Positions 46,538 to 56,210 of a stretch of 64,000 nt of DNA are shown in pieces. The translations under genes were made by a program, and so were the position numbers. Origin of the DNA: Halorhabdus tiamatea SARL4B (lineage in GTDB: Archaea > Halobacteriota > Halobacteria > Halobacteriales > Haloarculaceae). The notes beneath the pieces were generated by a model. It was not told the DNA's origin. It searched no databases and worked only from the letters and a program-made list of their open reading frames with translations. Every line of letters begins with the position of its first letter. Positions within the stretch are counted from its first letter, which is position 1. Location of the stretch: NCBI RefSeq assembly GCF_000470655.1, contig NC_021921.1:1922001-1986000 (forward strand). Direction: 5' to 3'.

Positions 46538-47097
46538 AGTTCGATGTCACCTTCGAGTAACTGCTCTCGCAACTCGGTGAAGTGTGCGGGCAGTTCTGTC
46601 GCGTCGAAATCCCCGCTGTAGAGGTCCTCGTCGAGGCCCTCGGCATACTCGGCGATGTGTTCGCCGCTGGTCCGCTCCCAGTCGGCGAGCACGTCGTCGT
46701 TGTGGGGAATCTCCAGGCCCGCGTCGATCGCGCCCTCCTGGATCGCGAATACTTTACTTCCTGGCGTCGGCGTGTTGAGTCCGATATCCAGCACGGCCTC
46801 TTCGAAGCCGGCGTCGATCGCCCGAAGCCCAGCGAGCAGGCCAGTGAGGTACGCGGCGGGCAAGTTGCCCGTCGGTGCCTCCCAGCCGTACTCGGCGAGG
46901 TCGTTCGACTGTGCGGCTGCAACTGTCTCGTCGCCGTCGGGCCCGGTCGTCACCAGCTGCGCCCTGGCCTGGCTGTTCGAGAGCCGCGCCACGAGGCGGG
47001 GCTTGCCGGATTTCAGCAGGCGCAACCGCTGATGGTAATCCGTCCGGGATTCGCGGCGCCGACGCATCGGCACCTTGTATCGTGGTCCTGTCGCCAT
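46534..47097 (-). CDS. rpl18: 50S ribosomal protein L18 (uL18)
   Basis: 187 residues, archaeal long form that binds 5S r[23 protein letters not shown] then [18 protein letters not shown], and [20 protein letters not shown]. The C-terminal extension contains [20 protein letters not shown]. It starts immediately after the rpl19e stop. Confidence 0.95.
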   Translation of the reverse strand: MATGPRYKVPMRRRRESRTDYHQRLRLLKSGKPRLVARLSNSQARAQLVTTGPDGDETVAAAQSNDLAEYGWEAPTGNLPAAYLTGLLAGLRAIDAGFEEAVLDIGLNTPTPGSKVFAIQEGAIDAGLEIPHNDDVLADWERTSGEHIAEYAEGLDEDLYSGDFDATELPAHFTELREQLLEGDIEL

Positions 47098-47547
47098 TCA
47101 CTGATCACCGTATTGGTCGTCGATATACCGATCCAGGTCACCGACGTCGTCGAATTCGCCGCCGCTGGCCTGGTCGTACAGTTCGCGGTACTCCGTCGGC
47201 GAGAGTTCGCCGGAATCACGGAGTTCGCGCAGGCGCTCGCGCTGTGCACGGATGCGCGAGACCCAGTCGTCCTTCTCGTTCTGTCGGGCACCCGCGGCAC
47301 CCTTCCGGGACCCGTGTCCCTTCTGGTGGCCGTAGGCGCGTTTCTCGGCGCGCTCTCTGGCCTGACCCCGGGAGTTGCCCTGCTTGTCCTTCTCGCGGAC
47401 GACGCCTTGCTCGATCAAATCGCGAACGTCCTCGCGCGTGATCGCGTCGGCGATCTCGCCCTGGGCCTCGGGATCGAACCAGACACGGTTCTTCCCGACG
47501 TCCAGGACGTCGGCCGCGAGTCGCTTCTGTGCGCTCAAGTCAGTCAT
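47098..47547 (-). CDS. rpl19e: 50S ribosomal protein L19e (eL19)
   Basis: 149 residues, archaeal/eukaryotic only. [20 protein letters not shown] followed by [19 protein letters not shown] and the basic, long helix ([20 protein letters not shown]) that crosses the subunit interface. Overlaps the rpl32e end by eight bases. Confidence 0.95.
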   Translation of the reverse strand: MTDLSAQKRLAADVLDVGKNRVWFDPEAQGEIADAITREDVRDLIEQGVVREKDKQGNSRGQARERAEKRAYGHQKGHGSRKGAAGARQNEKDDWVSRIRAQRERLRELRDSGELSPTEYRELYDQASGGEFDDVGDLDRYIDDQYGDQ

Positions 47548-48517
47548 CGTTCACCTCGACTTCGACGTAGGTGGGGTTGAGGACGCGAACCCCCTCGCTC
47601 TCGGCTCGTTCCTCGATACGCTCGCGTTTGCGCGCACCGACTTTCGAGGCGATCCGTACCGCCTGGGAGTCGCCGTCCACGCCCTCGAGATCGTCGACGT
47701 TGTGGACGCGAACTTCCTCGAAGCCAGATGGATGCAGGCCCCGAATCGCTTTCGGGGTCCGGAATCCGGCCTCGACGGTGTCGCCTTTGCCCTTGACGCC
47801 GCGGCGCTGCTTCGAGAGGCCGCCGCGCGGGCGTCGCCAGGACGTCTTCACGCGCTTTTTCTTGTGGTGGTCCTGCCGGTTGAACTGGGGTTTGCCCTCG
47901 CGTCGGCGCTGGACGAGCAGGCGTGCCGCCTCGTCGCTCAGTTCGGGCGTCTTTGCGGCGTGACCGCGCGCCTGCAGTTCGGTTTCGGCCGCTTCTTCCT
48001 CGGCCGCTTCACCGGCTTCCTCGACCTCGGCCGTCTCGGCTTCCGAGACGTCGAGTTCGCCGACGTCCGCCTGAATCCGAGCGGCCAGCGCGTTGCCGAT
48101 GCCCTCGACCTCGGTCAGGTCGGACTGCTCGGCGCGAGCGACGTCCTCGACCGTCTCGAAGCCGGCATCGCGGAGGTTCTCGGCCGTCCCCTTGCCGACG
48201 CCGCTGATGTCCGTGAGGTCGTCGTAGGACGAGGCGTCGTCTGCGTCTGCCTCGTCCTCGTCAGCATCCGCGTCGTCAGCCGACGACTCGCTCTCTTCGA
48301 TGTCGGCGTCCCCGGTCTCCTCGACCTCGACGCCGCCGACGTCGGCCTTGATGCGAGCGGCCAGCGCGTTGCCGATGCCCGCCACGTCGGTGAGGGCGTC
48401 CTCGTCGGCTTCACGCAGGTCCTCGATCGTCTCGAAGCCACTCTCTCGCAGGGCTCCGGCCGTCTCCTCGCCGATTCCGCTGACTTCTGTCAGTTCCGTC
48501 GGTTCCTCGTCGGCCAT
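47540..48517 (-). CDS. rpl32e: 50S ribosomal protein L32e (eL32) with duplicated helix-hairpin-helix N-terminal extension
   Basis: 325 residues, whereas the usual haloarchaeal protein is about 240. The last ~130 residues are the L32e core ([20 protein letters not shown] and [20 protein letters not shown]). Ahead of it lie two tandem helix-hairpin-helix units of about 75 residues each: [20 protein letters not shown]...[18 protein letters not shown] (residues about 7-62) and [20 protein letters not shown]...[18 protein letters not shown] (about 95-150), each followed by an acidic linker. Confidence 0.94.
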   Translation of the reverse strand: MADEEPTELTEVSGIGEETAGALRESGFETIEDLREADEDALTDVAGIGNALAARIKADVGGVEVEETGDADIEESESSADDADADEDEADADDASSYDDLTDISGVGKGTAENLRDAGFETVEDVARAEQSDLTEVEGIGNALAARIQADVGELDVSEAETAEVEEAGEAAEEEAAETELQARGHAAKTPELSDEAARLLVQRRREGKPQFNRQDHHKKKRVKTSWRRPRGGLSKQRRGVKGKGDTVEAGFRTPKAIRGLHPSGFEEVRVHNVDDLEGVDGDSQAVRIASKVGARKRERIEERAESEGVRVLNPTYVEVEVNDD

Positions 48518-49053
48518 CAGGCCTCACCTCGGTTCGGCTTTTCCGTGATGTAGACGCCGTCCTGGAAGACCCGGACGTCCTTGCCCGGGACACGGGTGAG
48601 TTGCTCGATGTCGGCCGCCGTCTGGCCGACGTCCTCGATACTTGGCCCGCGCAGCGTGATGAGTTCCTCGTCGATCTCGACCTCGGTGTCCCCGTGGACC
48701 GGGGTCGTCCGCGGCGCTCGCTCGCCGAGGAAGTTCTCGATGACGATCTCGCTATCCTCGGCGCGCACCTGCATGGGGAAGTGAGAGTAGAAGACTTCCA
48801 TCTCGTACTCCCAGCCCTCGGTGACGCCGTGGAACATGTTCTGCACGTGGCTCTCGAAGGTCCCGATCGTCGACATCGTCTTCGCATCGTCCTCCGCGGA
48901 CTCGATGACGACGGCGTCGTCGGTCACCTCGACGGTGATGTCCGGATACCACAACCGGCGCGTGACGCTGCCTTCGGGCCCTTCGACGGTGAGCTCGAGA
49001 TGGTCCATCTCGGCGCTCGCGTCTTCCGGTAGCTGTAGTTCTGTTCGTGGCAT
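48517..49053 (-). CDS. rpl6: 50S ribosomal protein L6 (uL6)
   Basis: 178 residues, two L6 repeats: [20 protein letters not shown] then [14 protein letters not shown], and [31 protein letters not shown]-terminal [12 protein letters not shown] near the factor-binding site. Overlaps rpl32e by one base. Confidence 0.95.
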   Translation of the reverse strand: MPRTELQLPEDASAEMDHLELTVEGPEGSVTRRLWYPDITVEVTDDAVVIESAEDDAKTMSTIGTFESHVQNMFHGVTEGWEYEMEVFYSHFPMQVRAEDSEIVIENFLGERAPRTTPVHGDTEVEIDEELITLRGPSIEDVGQTAADIEQLTRVPGKDVRVFQDGVYITEKPNRGEA

Positions 49054-49055
49054 TG

Positions 49056-49448
49056 TCAGTAGACGTACGCGATCACCTGGCCACCGACGCCCGCCTCGCG
49101 GGCCTCGTAGTGGCTCATGATGCCGTGGCTGGTCGTGACGACGAGCGTCCCGTAGTCACGGGCGGGGAGGAATCGCTTCTCCCACTGCTCGAACTCGTCG
49201 GCCCCGACTGAATACCGGGGCTTGACCGAGCCACATTCGTTGATCGCACCGCTCAATTCGACCTCGAACCGACCGGCTTTGCCGTCCTCGACGCGCTCGA
49301 AGCCGTCGATGTAGCCGCGATCGTACAGCACTTCGAGGACGCTGCCGATCTCGTTCGAGGCGGGCTCGACTGTGTGTGTCAGCTGACCGACGCTCTCGGC
49401 GTTGTCGAGCCCCGAGAGCGCGGCGCTGAGTGGATCGTTACCCGTCAT
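49056..49448 (-). CDS. rps8: 30S ribosomal protein S8 (uS8)
   Basis: 130 residues from ATG 49448 (MTGNDPLSAALSGLDNAESV). The C-terminal motif GTLVVTTSHGIMSHYEARE (about 100-118) is the S8 signature. Binds helix 21 of 16S rRNA. The longer frame to 49634 reads through rps14 in another frame and is rejected. Confidence 0.95.
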   Translation of the reverse strand: MTGNDPLSAALSGLDNAESVGQLTHTVEPASNEIGSVLEVLYDRGYIDGFERVEDGKAGRFEVELSGAINECGSVKPRYSVGADEFEQWEKRFLPARDYGTLVVTTSHGIMSHYEAREAGVGGQVIAYVY

Positions 49449-49449
49449 G

Positions 49450-49644
49450 TTATCGATACTTCCTGAATCCCATGTCGCGGGAGATCTCCCGGAAACACTG
49501 CCGGCAGAGCCAGATGTCGTACTTCCCGACCAGACCCTGCTCGCGGCCACACCGCTGGCAGGCTTCGCGCCCGCCGGTCCGCTTTGCGGCCTGCTCGCCG
49601 GTCGCTTCCGCGCCCGCATCGTCAGTTGTCTCACTCTCGCTCAT
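49450..49644 (-). CDS. rps14: 30S ribosomal protein S14 (uS14), zinc type
   Basis: 64 residues. Zinc ribbon CQRC...CRQC (about 29-50) and C-terminal [15 protein letters not shown] 25-residue acidic N-terminal extension ([20 protein letters not shown]) is longer than in most archaea. It overlaps the rpl5 stop by four bases. Confidence 0.94.
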   Translation of the reverse strand: MSESETTDDAGAEATGEQAAKRTGGREACQRCGREQGLVGKYDIWLCRQCFREISRDMGFRKYR

Positions 49645-50171
49645 TGGCTCACCTCCGCGTCGAAGGTCGACTCGACGAACGCGATGGCGTCCGCGGGGTC
49701 GAGTCGATGGTTCGAGGGAATCGGCCGGGCGGCCTTGTCGCGCTTTGCCACGCGATAGCCCGGCCGCGTCAGGTTCACCGTCACGTCCAGCCCGTAGATC
49801 CCGATCGTCGGGTCGTACTCCTGGCTGGGGAAGTCGGTGTGTTCCTCGACGCCGAAGCTGAAGTTGCCGGTCTCGTCGAACTGCGCCGCGTCGAGGTCGA
49901 CCAGTGCCAGCGCCGTCTCGAGGAACGCCTCGGCGGCCTCGTCACGAAGGGTGACCTTCGTCCCGACCGGATCGCCCTGACGGATGTCGAACTCGCCGAC
50001 CGTGGCCTTCGCGGTCGTCCGCACCGGCTGCTGGCCGGCGATCTCTGCCAGGATCTCCTCGGCGTCTGCGAGTTCCTGGCCACCCTGGCCGATACCCATG
50101 TGGACGACAACCTTCTCGACGGAAGGCTCGCGCATGTCGTGGAACTCGGCGTCCCGACTCTCGGAGCTCAT
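49641..50171 (-). CDS. rpl5: 50S ribosomal protein L5 (uL5)
   Basis: 176 residues, 5S-rRNA-binding protein: [20 protein letters not shown], the loop [20 protein letters not shown] and C-terminal [20 protein letters not shown]. Overlaps the rps4e stop by four bases. Confidence 0.95.
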   Translation of the reverse strand: MSSESRDAEFHDMREPSVEKVVVHMGIGQGGQELADAEEILAEIAGQQPVRTTAKATVGEFDIRQGDPVGTKVTLRDEAAEAFLETALALVDLDAAQFDETGNFSFGVEEHTDFPSQEYDPTIGIYGLDVTVNLTRPGYRVAKRDKAARPIPSNHRLDPADAIAFVESTFDAEVSQ

Positions 50172-51001
50172 TCGTCCTCACCTCCGTCGGTATCGCCGTC
50201 TTCGTCGGCCGCATCGGCCTCCTCGGCCGTCTCCTCGTCGGCCGCGTCAGCGTCGGCGGTCGCTTCGTCAGCCTCGTCGGCTTCCGCGTCAGCGTCCTCG
50301 TCGTCACTCTCGACGAAGTTCTCGTCGATGACGACGACGTACTCCTCGATCGTCTCGATGATCGAGCCGTCCTCGCGGTCGATGCGGACGTTGTTCTCGG
50401 CGCTGCCGGGCGTGACCTGGATCTCCTCGATCGTCCCGATCTCGCCGGCGTGCTGGCCGTCGACAGCCGTCACGAGTGCGCCCTCCTCGTACTCGAAGTG
50501 GGCGATGACCTCCTCGCTGTCGTTCTCGACGACGATCGAGTCGTTGCCCTCGTAGGGCGCGTCCTCGGAGACCAGCAGCGTCTCACCGTCGTGCAGCGTC
50601 AGCTGGAGGTCGCCGCCGGGGACGAACTGCTTTTGGACGATTTTCCCCAGCTTCGACTGGGCCGAATCCTCGTCGATCGGCGTCAGCGCGAGTCGACCGC
50701 CCTCGCCGGGGAAGACGCGATAGAACTCCTCGCGCTCCGTGAACGCGAGGATGTCGAACATCCCCACCGGGCGGGTCTCGTCGCTTTCGGGGTCGCCGTT
50801 GATCAGGACCTGGTCCTGATCCAAGGCGAAGCGAGCCTCCTTGCGGCTGTCGACGTACCCCAGGACGTCACGAAGGACGATCAACAGGGGCACGCCCGCC
50901 TCGCCGTGGGGGCCGGCGTCGGCCTTCACGGTGAAGGTCTCGGTCTTGCGCTCGATCGGCCAGCTGTTCGGTACCGAGAGTCGTTTCTGGTGGTTGCTCA
51001 T
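50168..51001 (-). CDS. rps4e: 30S ribosomal protein S4e (eS4) with acidic tail
   Basis: 277 residues. S4-like RNA-binding part at about 40-85 ([40 protein letters not shown]), a central domain, then KOW-like ([20 protein letters not shown]). The last 45 residues are almost only Ala, Asp and Glu ([20 protein letters not shown]), an addition not needed for the fold and seen also in rps3 here. Confidence 0.94.
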   Translation of the reverse strand: MSNHQKRLSVPNSWPIERKTETFTVKADAGPHGEAGVPLLIVLRDVLGYVDSRKEARFALDQDQVLINGDPESDETRPVGMFDILAFTEREEFYRVFPGEGGRLALTPIDEDSAQSKLGKIVQKQFVPGGDLQLTLHDGETLLVSEDAPYEGNDSIVVENDSEEVIAHFEYEEGALVTAVDGQHAGEIGTIEEIQVTPGSAENNVRIDREDGSIIETIEEYVVVIDENFVESDDEDADAEADEADEATADADAADEETAEEADAADEDGDTDGGEDE

Positions 51002-51357
51002 TGGCTATCCTCCGATTCAAGTCGTTGTGCGCGCACGTCGTCCGAGAGGTCGAGGTCGGTCACGCGGACGTTGCTCGCCTCGAGTCGCCGGGGCACTTCC
51101 TCGCCGTCGGCAGTCTCGAGGGTGACGTCCTCGACGCTGATCGTCGCGTCCCGCAGATCGACGTCGAGCACTTCGCCTTCCTCGCCGGCGAAGTCGCCGC
51201 GCATGACCTCGACCGTGTCGCCCGCGTTGACACGAACGCGGCGCTGGCCGTACTCCTCGCGAAGGTCCTCGGTCAGCGTCGCGTGCACCTGCTTGTGTCG
51301 CTCGTGCAGCGAGGCACGCTCGGTCTGATTGCGCTGTTTGGTTGGTTGTTCACTCAT
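50998..51357 (-). CDS. rpl24: 50S ribosomal protein L24 (uL24)
   Basis: 119 residues; the KOW motif is [20 protein letters not shown] (about 45-64). N-terminus [20 protein letters not shown] is typical of archaeal uL24. Nucleates 50S assembly. Four-base overlap with rps4e. Confidence 0.94.
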   Translation of the reverse strand: MSEQPTKQRNQTERASLHERHKQVHATLTEDLREEYGQRRVRVNAGDTVEVMRGDFAGEEGEVLDVDLRDATISVEDVTLETADGEEVPRRLEASNVRVTDLDLSDDVRAQRLESEDSQ

Positions 51358-51359
51358 GG

Positions 51360-51758
51360 CTAGACGATCATCGTTGCGGCCGAGGCGATGGAGCCGAAGC
51401 GTTCGGCCACCTCGCGGGCGATCGGCCCGCGGAGTTCGGTGCCCCGGGGATCCTCGTTCTCGTCGACGATGACGGCCGCGTTGTCCTCGAACTTCACGCG
51501 CGTGCCGTCAGGTCGGCGGATCGGCTTGCGCTGGCGGACGACGACCGCCTCCAGCACCTGCCGTCGCATCTCCGGGGTCCCCTTGGTCACCGAGACGGTG
51601 ATCTTGTCGCCCAGGCCCGCCTTCGGATGGCGGTTCTTCGTGCCGGAGTAGCCGGCGACGCTGATCACCTTGAGTTCGCGTGCGCCGGAGTTGTCGGCAC
51701 ACGTCACCAGCGAGCCCTTCTCTAGGCCCTGGGTGACGTCGGCGTTGAGGGCCTCCAT
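51360..51758 (-). CDS. rpl14: 50S ribosomal protein L14 (uL14)
   Basis: 132 residues: [20 protein letters not shown] and [20 protein letters not shown] then [20 protein letters not shown]. Binds at the subunit bridge. Overlaps the rps17 stop by one base. Confidence 0.95.
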   Translation of the reverse strand: MEALNADVTQGLEKGSLVTCADNSGARELKVISVAGYSGTKNRHPKAGLGDKITVSVTKGTPEMRRQVLEAVVVRQRKPIRRPDGTRVKFEDNAAVIVDENEDPRGTELRGPIAREVAERFGSIASAATMIV

Positions 51759-52084
51759 CAGTCCTCACCTCCGTGTTTCGCGACCACTGCGTGGGATTTC
51801 GTCTTCGACAGTGGTCGGGTCTCTGCGATCGTGACCGTGTCGCCTTCCTCGACGTCCATGCACGGGGGTGCATGGGCCGGAATCCGGCTCCGCCGTTTCA
51901 TGAGGCGGTCGTATTTCGGCACTGTTACGTCGTACTCTCGCTCGACGACGACGGTCTTCTGCATGTCGGTGGACGCGACTGTGCCTTCGAGCGTCTGCCC
52001 GCGCACCGAAAGGGTGCCGTGGAACGGGCAGTTCTCGTCGTCGCAGGTCGCATCCGGTTGCTGTACGTTCAGTCCTAGCGCCAT
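51758..52084 (-). CDS. rps17: 30S ribosomal protein S17 (uS17)
   Basis: 108 residues: [40 protein letters not shown] and [20 protein letters not shown]. The OB-fold core is archaeal in type. Overlaps the rnp1 stop by ten bases. Confidence 0.94.
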   Translation of the reverse strand: MALGLNVQQPDATCDDENCPFHGTLSVRGQTLEGTVASTDMQKTVVVEREYDVTVPKYDRLMKRRSRIPAHAPPCMDVEEGDTVTIAETRPLSKTKSHAVVAKHGGED

Positions 52085-52386
52085 GTGGATTCACCTCTGC
52101 GTTCGGTCCGTCTGGCCGGCGGGGCCACGAGTCGTTCGCCGTCGACAGTGACGACCAGCTCGCCGTCCGTGGCGGCTGGATCGTCACTCGATAGCGTGAA
52201 CTCGACGGTCGCCGTCGCCTTCGGGACCTGCCACGTCCGACTCCCTCGCTCGATCGACAGCGTCTTGGCCGTCTCGTCGACGACCGTGCCGTCGATGCCG
52301 ACGAGATCCGCGTTGGTCGCGGCGCTCACGCGGGCGGAAAGCCCGATGAGTTCGTGCCGCGCAAGGGTGTCGGGGGTGAGTGGCAT
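52075..52386 (-). CDS. rnp1: RNase P protein component 1 (Rpp29/POP4 homologue)
   Basis: 103 residues, protein subunit of the archaeal RNase P that trims tRNA 5' ends. LARHELIGLSARVSAATNAD, LVGIDGTVVDETAKTLSIER and TWQVPKATATVEF form the Sm-like barrel. Location between rpl29 and rps17 is the conserved archaeal one. Confidence 0.92.
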   Translation of the reverse strand: MPLTPDTLARHELIGLSARVSAATNADLVGIDGTVVDETAKTLSIERGSRTWQVPKATATVEFTLSSDDPAATDGELVVTVDGERLVAPPARRTERRGESTWR

Positions 52387-52388
52387 CG

Positions 52389-52595
52389 TTATTCGCTCTC
52401 CGCGTCCTCAGCGTCGATCGTCTTGATCCGCGCGATCGCCTTCCGGATCTCCTTGATCCGCCCGGGATTCTCCGGGGCACCACCCGTCGCCTGGACGGCG
52501 CGGGCGTTGAGCAGCTCCGTCTGGAGCCCCTCGAGTTCGCTCTCGCGTTCGGCTTGAGTCATGTCGCGGATCTCTTCGGGATGGAGGATCGTCAT
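52389..52595 (-). CDS. rpl29: 50S ribosomal protein L29 (uL29)
   Basis: 68 residues, two long helices: [20 protein letters not shown] and [20 protein letters not shown], ending in acidic AEDAESE. Sits at the exit-tunnel mouth. Overlaps the end of rps3 by four bases. Confidence 0.94.
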   Translation of the reverse strand: MTILHPEEIRDMTQAERESELEGLQTELLNARAVQATGGAPENPGRIKEIRKAIARIKTIDAEDAESE

Positions 52596-53572
52596 TCGGC
52601 CTCACCCTCCTCGTCCGCGTCAGCCGCCGTATCTCCGTCGTCCGCGGCGTCGTCGTCTTCCGCACTGTCCATCTCGTCGAGAAGCTCCTCGGCTTCCGCC
52701 TCGGTCTCCTCGTCGAGTTCCTCGTCGACGGACTCCTCGAGTTCGTCGAGTTCGTCCTCGACACCCGCGTCGTCCGGGACGTCGACGTCGTCGAACTCCT
52801 CGGCCTCGGCGGCCTCCTCGACGACCTCTTCGTCGGGAGCGTCCTCGGCCGCGTCGTCCGCGGCGTCGGCGGCGTCCGCATCAGCTGCCTCGGCAGCGTC
52901 GCCCTCCTCGGGCTCACCGGCGAGCAGCTCCTCGACGGAGCCCTCCTCGACGTCCTCGACGTAGTCCTCGACTTCGACGTCCTCGTAGATCTCGAAGTCG
53001 TCGGGCAGCTCGGCCTCGGGCGGGATGATCTTGACGTCCACCCCGATCGTACCGAGCTTCATGACGGCGACGCCCTGACCGTGATCGACGATGTCCTCGG
53101 CGGGTTCGCCGTTGTGCTTGATGTAGCCACGGTTGAACTTCTCCACGCGGGAGCGTGCGCCCGTGACCTTTCCGGAGAGGACGATCTCGGCACCCTTCGC
53201 GCCGGACTCCATAATCCGGTCGATCGTGGTGTGACCGGCCTTCCGGAAATACCAGCCGCGTTCGAGGGCGTTCGCCAGGCGATCGGCGACGATCCGGGCG
53301 TTGAGGTCCGGTTCCTCGACCTCCTGGACGTCGACCTGGGGATCTTCGAGGCCGAACTCCTCTTCGAGCGTGGTGGTGATCTTGCGGATGTTCTTCCCAC
53401 CCTTGCCGATCACCATGCCGGGCTTTTCGGCCTCGAGGACGATCTGAGTCCCCATCGGCGTCTTGGCGACTTCCATGCCGCCGTAGCCCGCGCGACCGAG
53501 TTCGTCCTCGAAGAACTCGTCGATCTGGGTGCGCTGAAGGCCGTCCTCGATGAACTGGAGTTCGTCCGCCAT
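52592..53572 (-). CDS. rps3: 30S ribosomal protein S3 (uS3) with long acidic tail
   Basis: 326 residues. KH domain with [20 protein letters not shown] (about 57-76) and the C-terminal S3 domain ([40 protein letters not shown]). From about residue 210 on the chain is a 115-residue tail of Glu, Asp and Ala (for example [20 protein letters not shown]). Such tails occur in haloarchaeal S3 but this one is long. Overlaps rpl22 by one base. Confidence 0.95.
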   Translation of the reverse strand: MADELQFIEDGLQRTQIDEFFEDELGRAGYGGMEVAKTPMGTQIVLEAEKPGMVIGKGGKNIRKITTTLEEEFGLEDPQVDVQEVEEPDLNARIVADRLANALERGWYFRKAGHTTIDRIMESGAKGAEIVLSGKVTGARSRVEKFNRGYIKHNGEPAEDIVDHGQGVAVMKLGTIGVDVKIIPPEAELPDDFEIYEDVEVEDYVEDVEEGSVEELLAGEPEEGDAAEAADADAADAADDAAEDAPDEEVVEEAAEAEEFDDVDVPDDAGVEDELDELEESVDEELDEETEAEAEELLDEMDSAEDDDAADDGDTAADADEEGEAE

Positions 53573-54045
53573 CAGTCATCACCCTCCGCGTCGAGTTCCT
53601 CGAGGATGAGTTCGACGTCGACTTCCGGCGTGTTCCACGGGTTGGCCCGCCCCATCGCGCGGGGCTTGCGGCCCTGCTGTTCGCCGACCTTGTGGGCGGC
53701 GACGTGGGCGATCTGCATGGACTCGCCGTCCATGCCCGCGTACTCGGCGTTGCCGATCGCGTTCTCGAGCAGATCGATGAAGGCCTTGCTGGCCTTCTCG
53801 GGATAGCGGCCGGCGTCCCAGCCGTCGATGTCGTTTCGGTGGCCGACGCCCGAGTTGTGGGACTTGAAGGGCACCGATCGGTTGCCCTCGATGACGTCCT
53901 CGAGATAGGCGACCGCCTCGGCGGCCGTCATGCCCTTGATCTCCCGGGCGATGGCCTTGCTGTGCTTGTGGCTCATCTGACGCTCCCGGAGCATCGCTTT
54001 CGCCGTCGTGTCCGGATCCGCGTCGACTGAGTAGCTGATTCCCAT
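53572..54045 (-). CDS. rpl22: 50S ribosomal protein L22 (uL22)
   Basis: 157 residues: KAMLRERQMSHKHSKAIARE, then the beta-hairpin arm lining the exit tunnel and the QQGRKPRAMGRANPWNTPEV region. Binds the 23S rRNA domains. Precedes rps3. Confidence 0.95.
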   Translation of the reverse strand: MGISYSVDADPDTTAKAMLRERQMSHKHSKAIAREIKGMTAAEAVAYLEDVIEGNRSVPFKSHNSGVGHRNDIDGWDAGRYPEKASKAFIDLLENAIGNAEYAGMDGESMQIAHVAAHKVGEQQGRKPRAMGRANPWNTPEVDVELILEELDAEGDD

Positions 54046-54048
54046 GGA

Positions 54049-54474
54049 TTACTTGAGTGGCACGAACTTCGAGGAGCGGGTCGCCCCGATCCCGGCCTGT
54101 CCGTGCTCGACGCTCGTGCGCGTGAGCTGGAACTCGCCCAGGTAGTGGCCGAGCATCTCCGGCTCGACCTTCACGCGCTCGAAGCTCTGGCCGTTGTAGA
54201 CCGCGAACGTGATCCCGACGAACTCGGGGAGGATCGGCATGTCCCGCAGGTGCGTCCTGATCGGGTCGTTTGCCGTCTCCTCCTCGCCGGCCTCACGGGC
54301 CTCTTCGAGCAACTGTCGTTTCTCGTAGGACAGGCCGCGCTTGATACTTCGCCGCTGACGTGCGGGCAGCAGTTCCGCGACTTCCTCGACGGACATGTCC
54401 TGCAACTCCTCGAGCGTGTGGCCACGGTAGGTAAACTCGCCCTCGTGACCGATCTGGTAATCGTGTGAGCTCAT
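54049..54474 (-). CDS. rps19: 30S ribosomal protein S19 (uS19)
   Basis: 141 residues, archaeal long form: [25 protein letters not shown]-type region [20 protein letters not shown] and [20 protein letters not shown]. The head protein of the small subunit. Four-base overlap with rpl2. Confidence 0.95.
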   Translation of the reverse strand: MSSHDYQIGHEGEFTYRGHTLEELQDMSVEEVAELLPARQRRSIKRGLSYEKRQLLEEAREAGEEETANDPIRTHLRDMPILPEFVGITFAVYNGQSFERVKVEPEMLGHYLGEFQLTRTSVEHGQAGIGATRSSKFVPLK

Positions 54475-55199
54475 TCGTCACCACCTCGGCCAGTCCGGCG
54501 CGAGGAGATGTCGCCAACCTTCCGTCCCGGCGGGGCGTTCCGCGAGATGGACTTCGGCTGTCCGGGGTGCTGGCGGCCACCGCCACCGAAGGGGTGGTCG
54601 ACCGCGTTCATGGCGACCCCGCGAACCCGCGGGTACTTCGTCCCGCGGGATTTCATCTTGTGGTACTTGTTGCCGGCCTTCACGAAGGGTTTCTCCGTCC
54701 GGCCGCCGCCGGCGACCACGCCGATCGTCGCCCGGCAGTCCGGGTCGAGTCGGCGGACGTCGCCGCTCGGCAACTGGACGACCGTCACGTTGCGGTCGTG
54801 GGCCATCAACTGCGCCGAGACACCGCCAGCCCGGGCGAACTTCCCGCCGTCGCCGGGGTTGGCCTCGACGTTACAGATCTGGACGCCCTCGGGGATCTCG
54901 GCCAGCGGGAGCGTGTTCCCGGGCTCGATCGCCGCAGTGACGCCGACCTGGATCTCGTCGCCGACGCCGACGCCTTCCGGCGCGAGGACGAGGCGCTGAT
55001 CGCCGTCCTCGAACTCGACGGCGGCGACGGGTGCACTCCGGGCGGGGTCGTGTTCGATGTCCACGACTGTCCCCGAGATGACGTCGCCCTCTCGGGCTTC
55101 GGTGCTCCGGTGTGAGAGATCGGCCTTGTAGCGATGCGAGGGGGCACGGAACGTCGGGGTCCCGCGACCGCGTCGTTGACCTTGAATGCGTCGTCCCAT
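54471..55199 (-). CDS. rpl2: 50S ribosomal protein L2 (uL2)
   Basis: 242 residues: [20 protein letters not shown], then [20 protein letters not shown]. The peptidyl-transferase-centre loop reads [20 protein letters not shown] with the conserved histidine. Near the rpl23 start. Confidence 0.96.
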   Translation of the reverse strand: MGRRIQGQRRGRGTPTFRAPSHRYKADLSHRSTEAREGDVISGTVVDIEHDPARSAPVAAVEFEDGDQRLVLAPEGVGVGDEIQVGVTAAIEPGNTLPLAEIPEGVQICNVEANPGDGGKFARAGGVSAQLMAHDRNVTVVQLPSGDVRRLDPDCRATIGVVAGGGRTEKPFVKAGNKYHKMKSRGTKYPRVRGVAMNAVDHPFGGGGRQHPGQPKSISRNAPPGRKVGDISSRRTGRGGDE

Positions 55200-55201
55200 G
55201 C

Positions 55202-55465
55202 TCAGAACACCCCGATTCGGGAGGCGACCTCCTCGGCGTCGTCGTCGGCCGAGAGGGTCACCTCTGCCTTTTTGTTGCCATTCATCGTGACCTGTGCGTT
55301 GACGTTCTCGACGGTGACGTCGAACTGCTGTTCGACGGCGTCGCGAACGTCGGCTTTCGTCGCATCCGTCTTGACGATGAACTGGAGCTTGTTCTGGAAG
55401 TCCATCTTGTCCATCGCCTTCTCGGTGACGTGGGGATGGTCGATCACGTCGATCGGATCGGTCAT
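55202..55465 (-). CDS. rpl23: 50S ribosomal protein L23 (uL23)
   Basis: 87 residues: MTDPIDVIDHPHVTEKAMDK, MDFQNKLQFIVKTDATKADV and VENVNAQVTMNGNKKAEVTL. Docking site for signal recognition particle at the tunnel exit. Four-base overlap with rpl4. Confidence 0.95.
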   Translation of the reverse strand: MTDPIDVIDHPHVTEKAMDKMDFQNKLQFIVKTDATKADVRDAVEQQFDVTVENVNAQVTMNGNKKAEVTLSADDDAEEVASRIGVF

Positions 55466-56205
55466 CGGTCGGCCACCTCCGCGAGTGCGCTCTCGGTCCA
55501 GAGGGTGAGTCGGCCGGCGTCGGTCCCCGGCGCGAGGTCCTCGGCGTTGACCTCCCGGGCGGTGGTTACGTCCGCGCCCGCGAGGTTGCGAGCCGCCTTC
55601 GACGGCTCCTCGCTCGTGACGAAGAGGATCGACTTCGGCGTCCGGTACTTCCGGCCACGGGTCGTCCCCTGGCCGGCCCGGACTGTCCGGTCGTCCGCAC
55701 GCTCGATGTCGGCATCGACGCCGAGCGCTTCGAGCACGTCGACGACCGCCTGGGTCTTGACCAGGTCCTCGAAGTCGTTAGAGACGACCAGCGGCAGGTC
55801 GGTCTCGTCGTCGAAGGCGTGCCCGCGCTCGGCAACCAGTTCGGCGTCCGCCGTCGCGGCTATCGCCGACCGGGTCGCGAGCTTTCGCTCCTTGTCGTTG
55901 AGGTCGGGCGCGGGATCCTTCTCGGCCTTTGGCGGATGGGCCGCTCGGCCGCCGACGGTCTGGGGGACGCGTCGGCTGCGTCCGTCCTGCTGGGGGACGT
56001 GGGCCTGACCGCGACCACTGCCCTGTGACTCGGCGGGCGTCCGCAGGCCCGCGTACTCGTCTGCGCCGTAGTCCTGCTTTCTGTTTGCCTGGGCTGCGAG
56101 CACCGCGTTCTTGATGAGATCGGGCCGATAGGGCGTCTCGAAGACGTCCGGCAGCTCGATCTCGTCGGCGGCGTCGCCGTCCAGATCGTGTAGTGTTGCC
56201 TGCAT
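55462..56205 (-). CDS. rpl4: 50S ribosomal protein L4 (uL4)
   Basis: 247 residues, archaeal/eukaryotic type. The tunnel-lining extended loop is GLRTPAESQGSGRGQAHVPQ with RVPQTVGGRAAHPPK. Ends in ESALAEVADR. Start ATG 56205, six bases from the rpl3 stop. Confidence 0.95.
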   Translation of the reverse strand: MQATLHDLDGDAADEIELPDVFETPYRPDLIKNAVLAAQANRKQDYGADEYAGLRTPAESQGSGRGQAHVPQQDGRSRRVPQTVGGRAAHPPKAEKDPAPDLNDKERKLATRSAIAATADAELVAERGHAFDDETDLPLVVSNDFEDLVKTQAVVDVLEALGVDADIERADDRTVRAGQGTTRGRKYRTPKSILFVTSEEPSKAARNLAGADVTTAREVNAEDLAPGTDAGRLTLWTESALAEVADR

Positions 56206-56210
56206 TCATC

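Noticed and set aside
49430-50555. Plus-strand frames of 143 and 323 residues opposite rps14/rpl5/rps4e
   Set aside because: Serine/alanine low-complexity shadows of the acidic tails on the minus strand.
52075-52386. rnp1 inside the ribosomal operon as a novelty
   Set aside because: This location is the normal archaeal arrangement.
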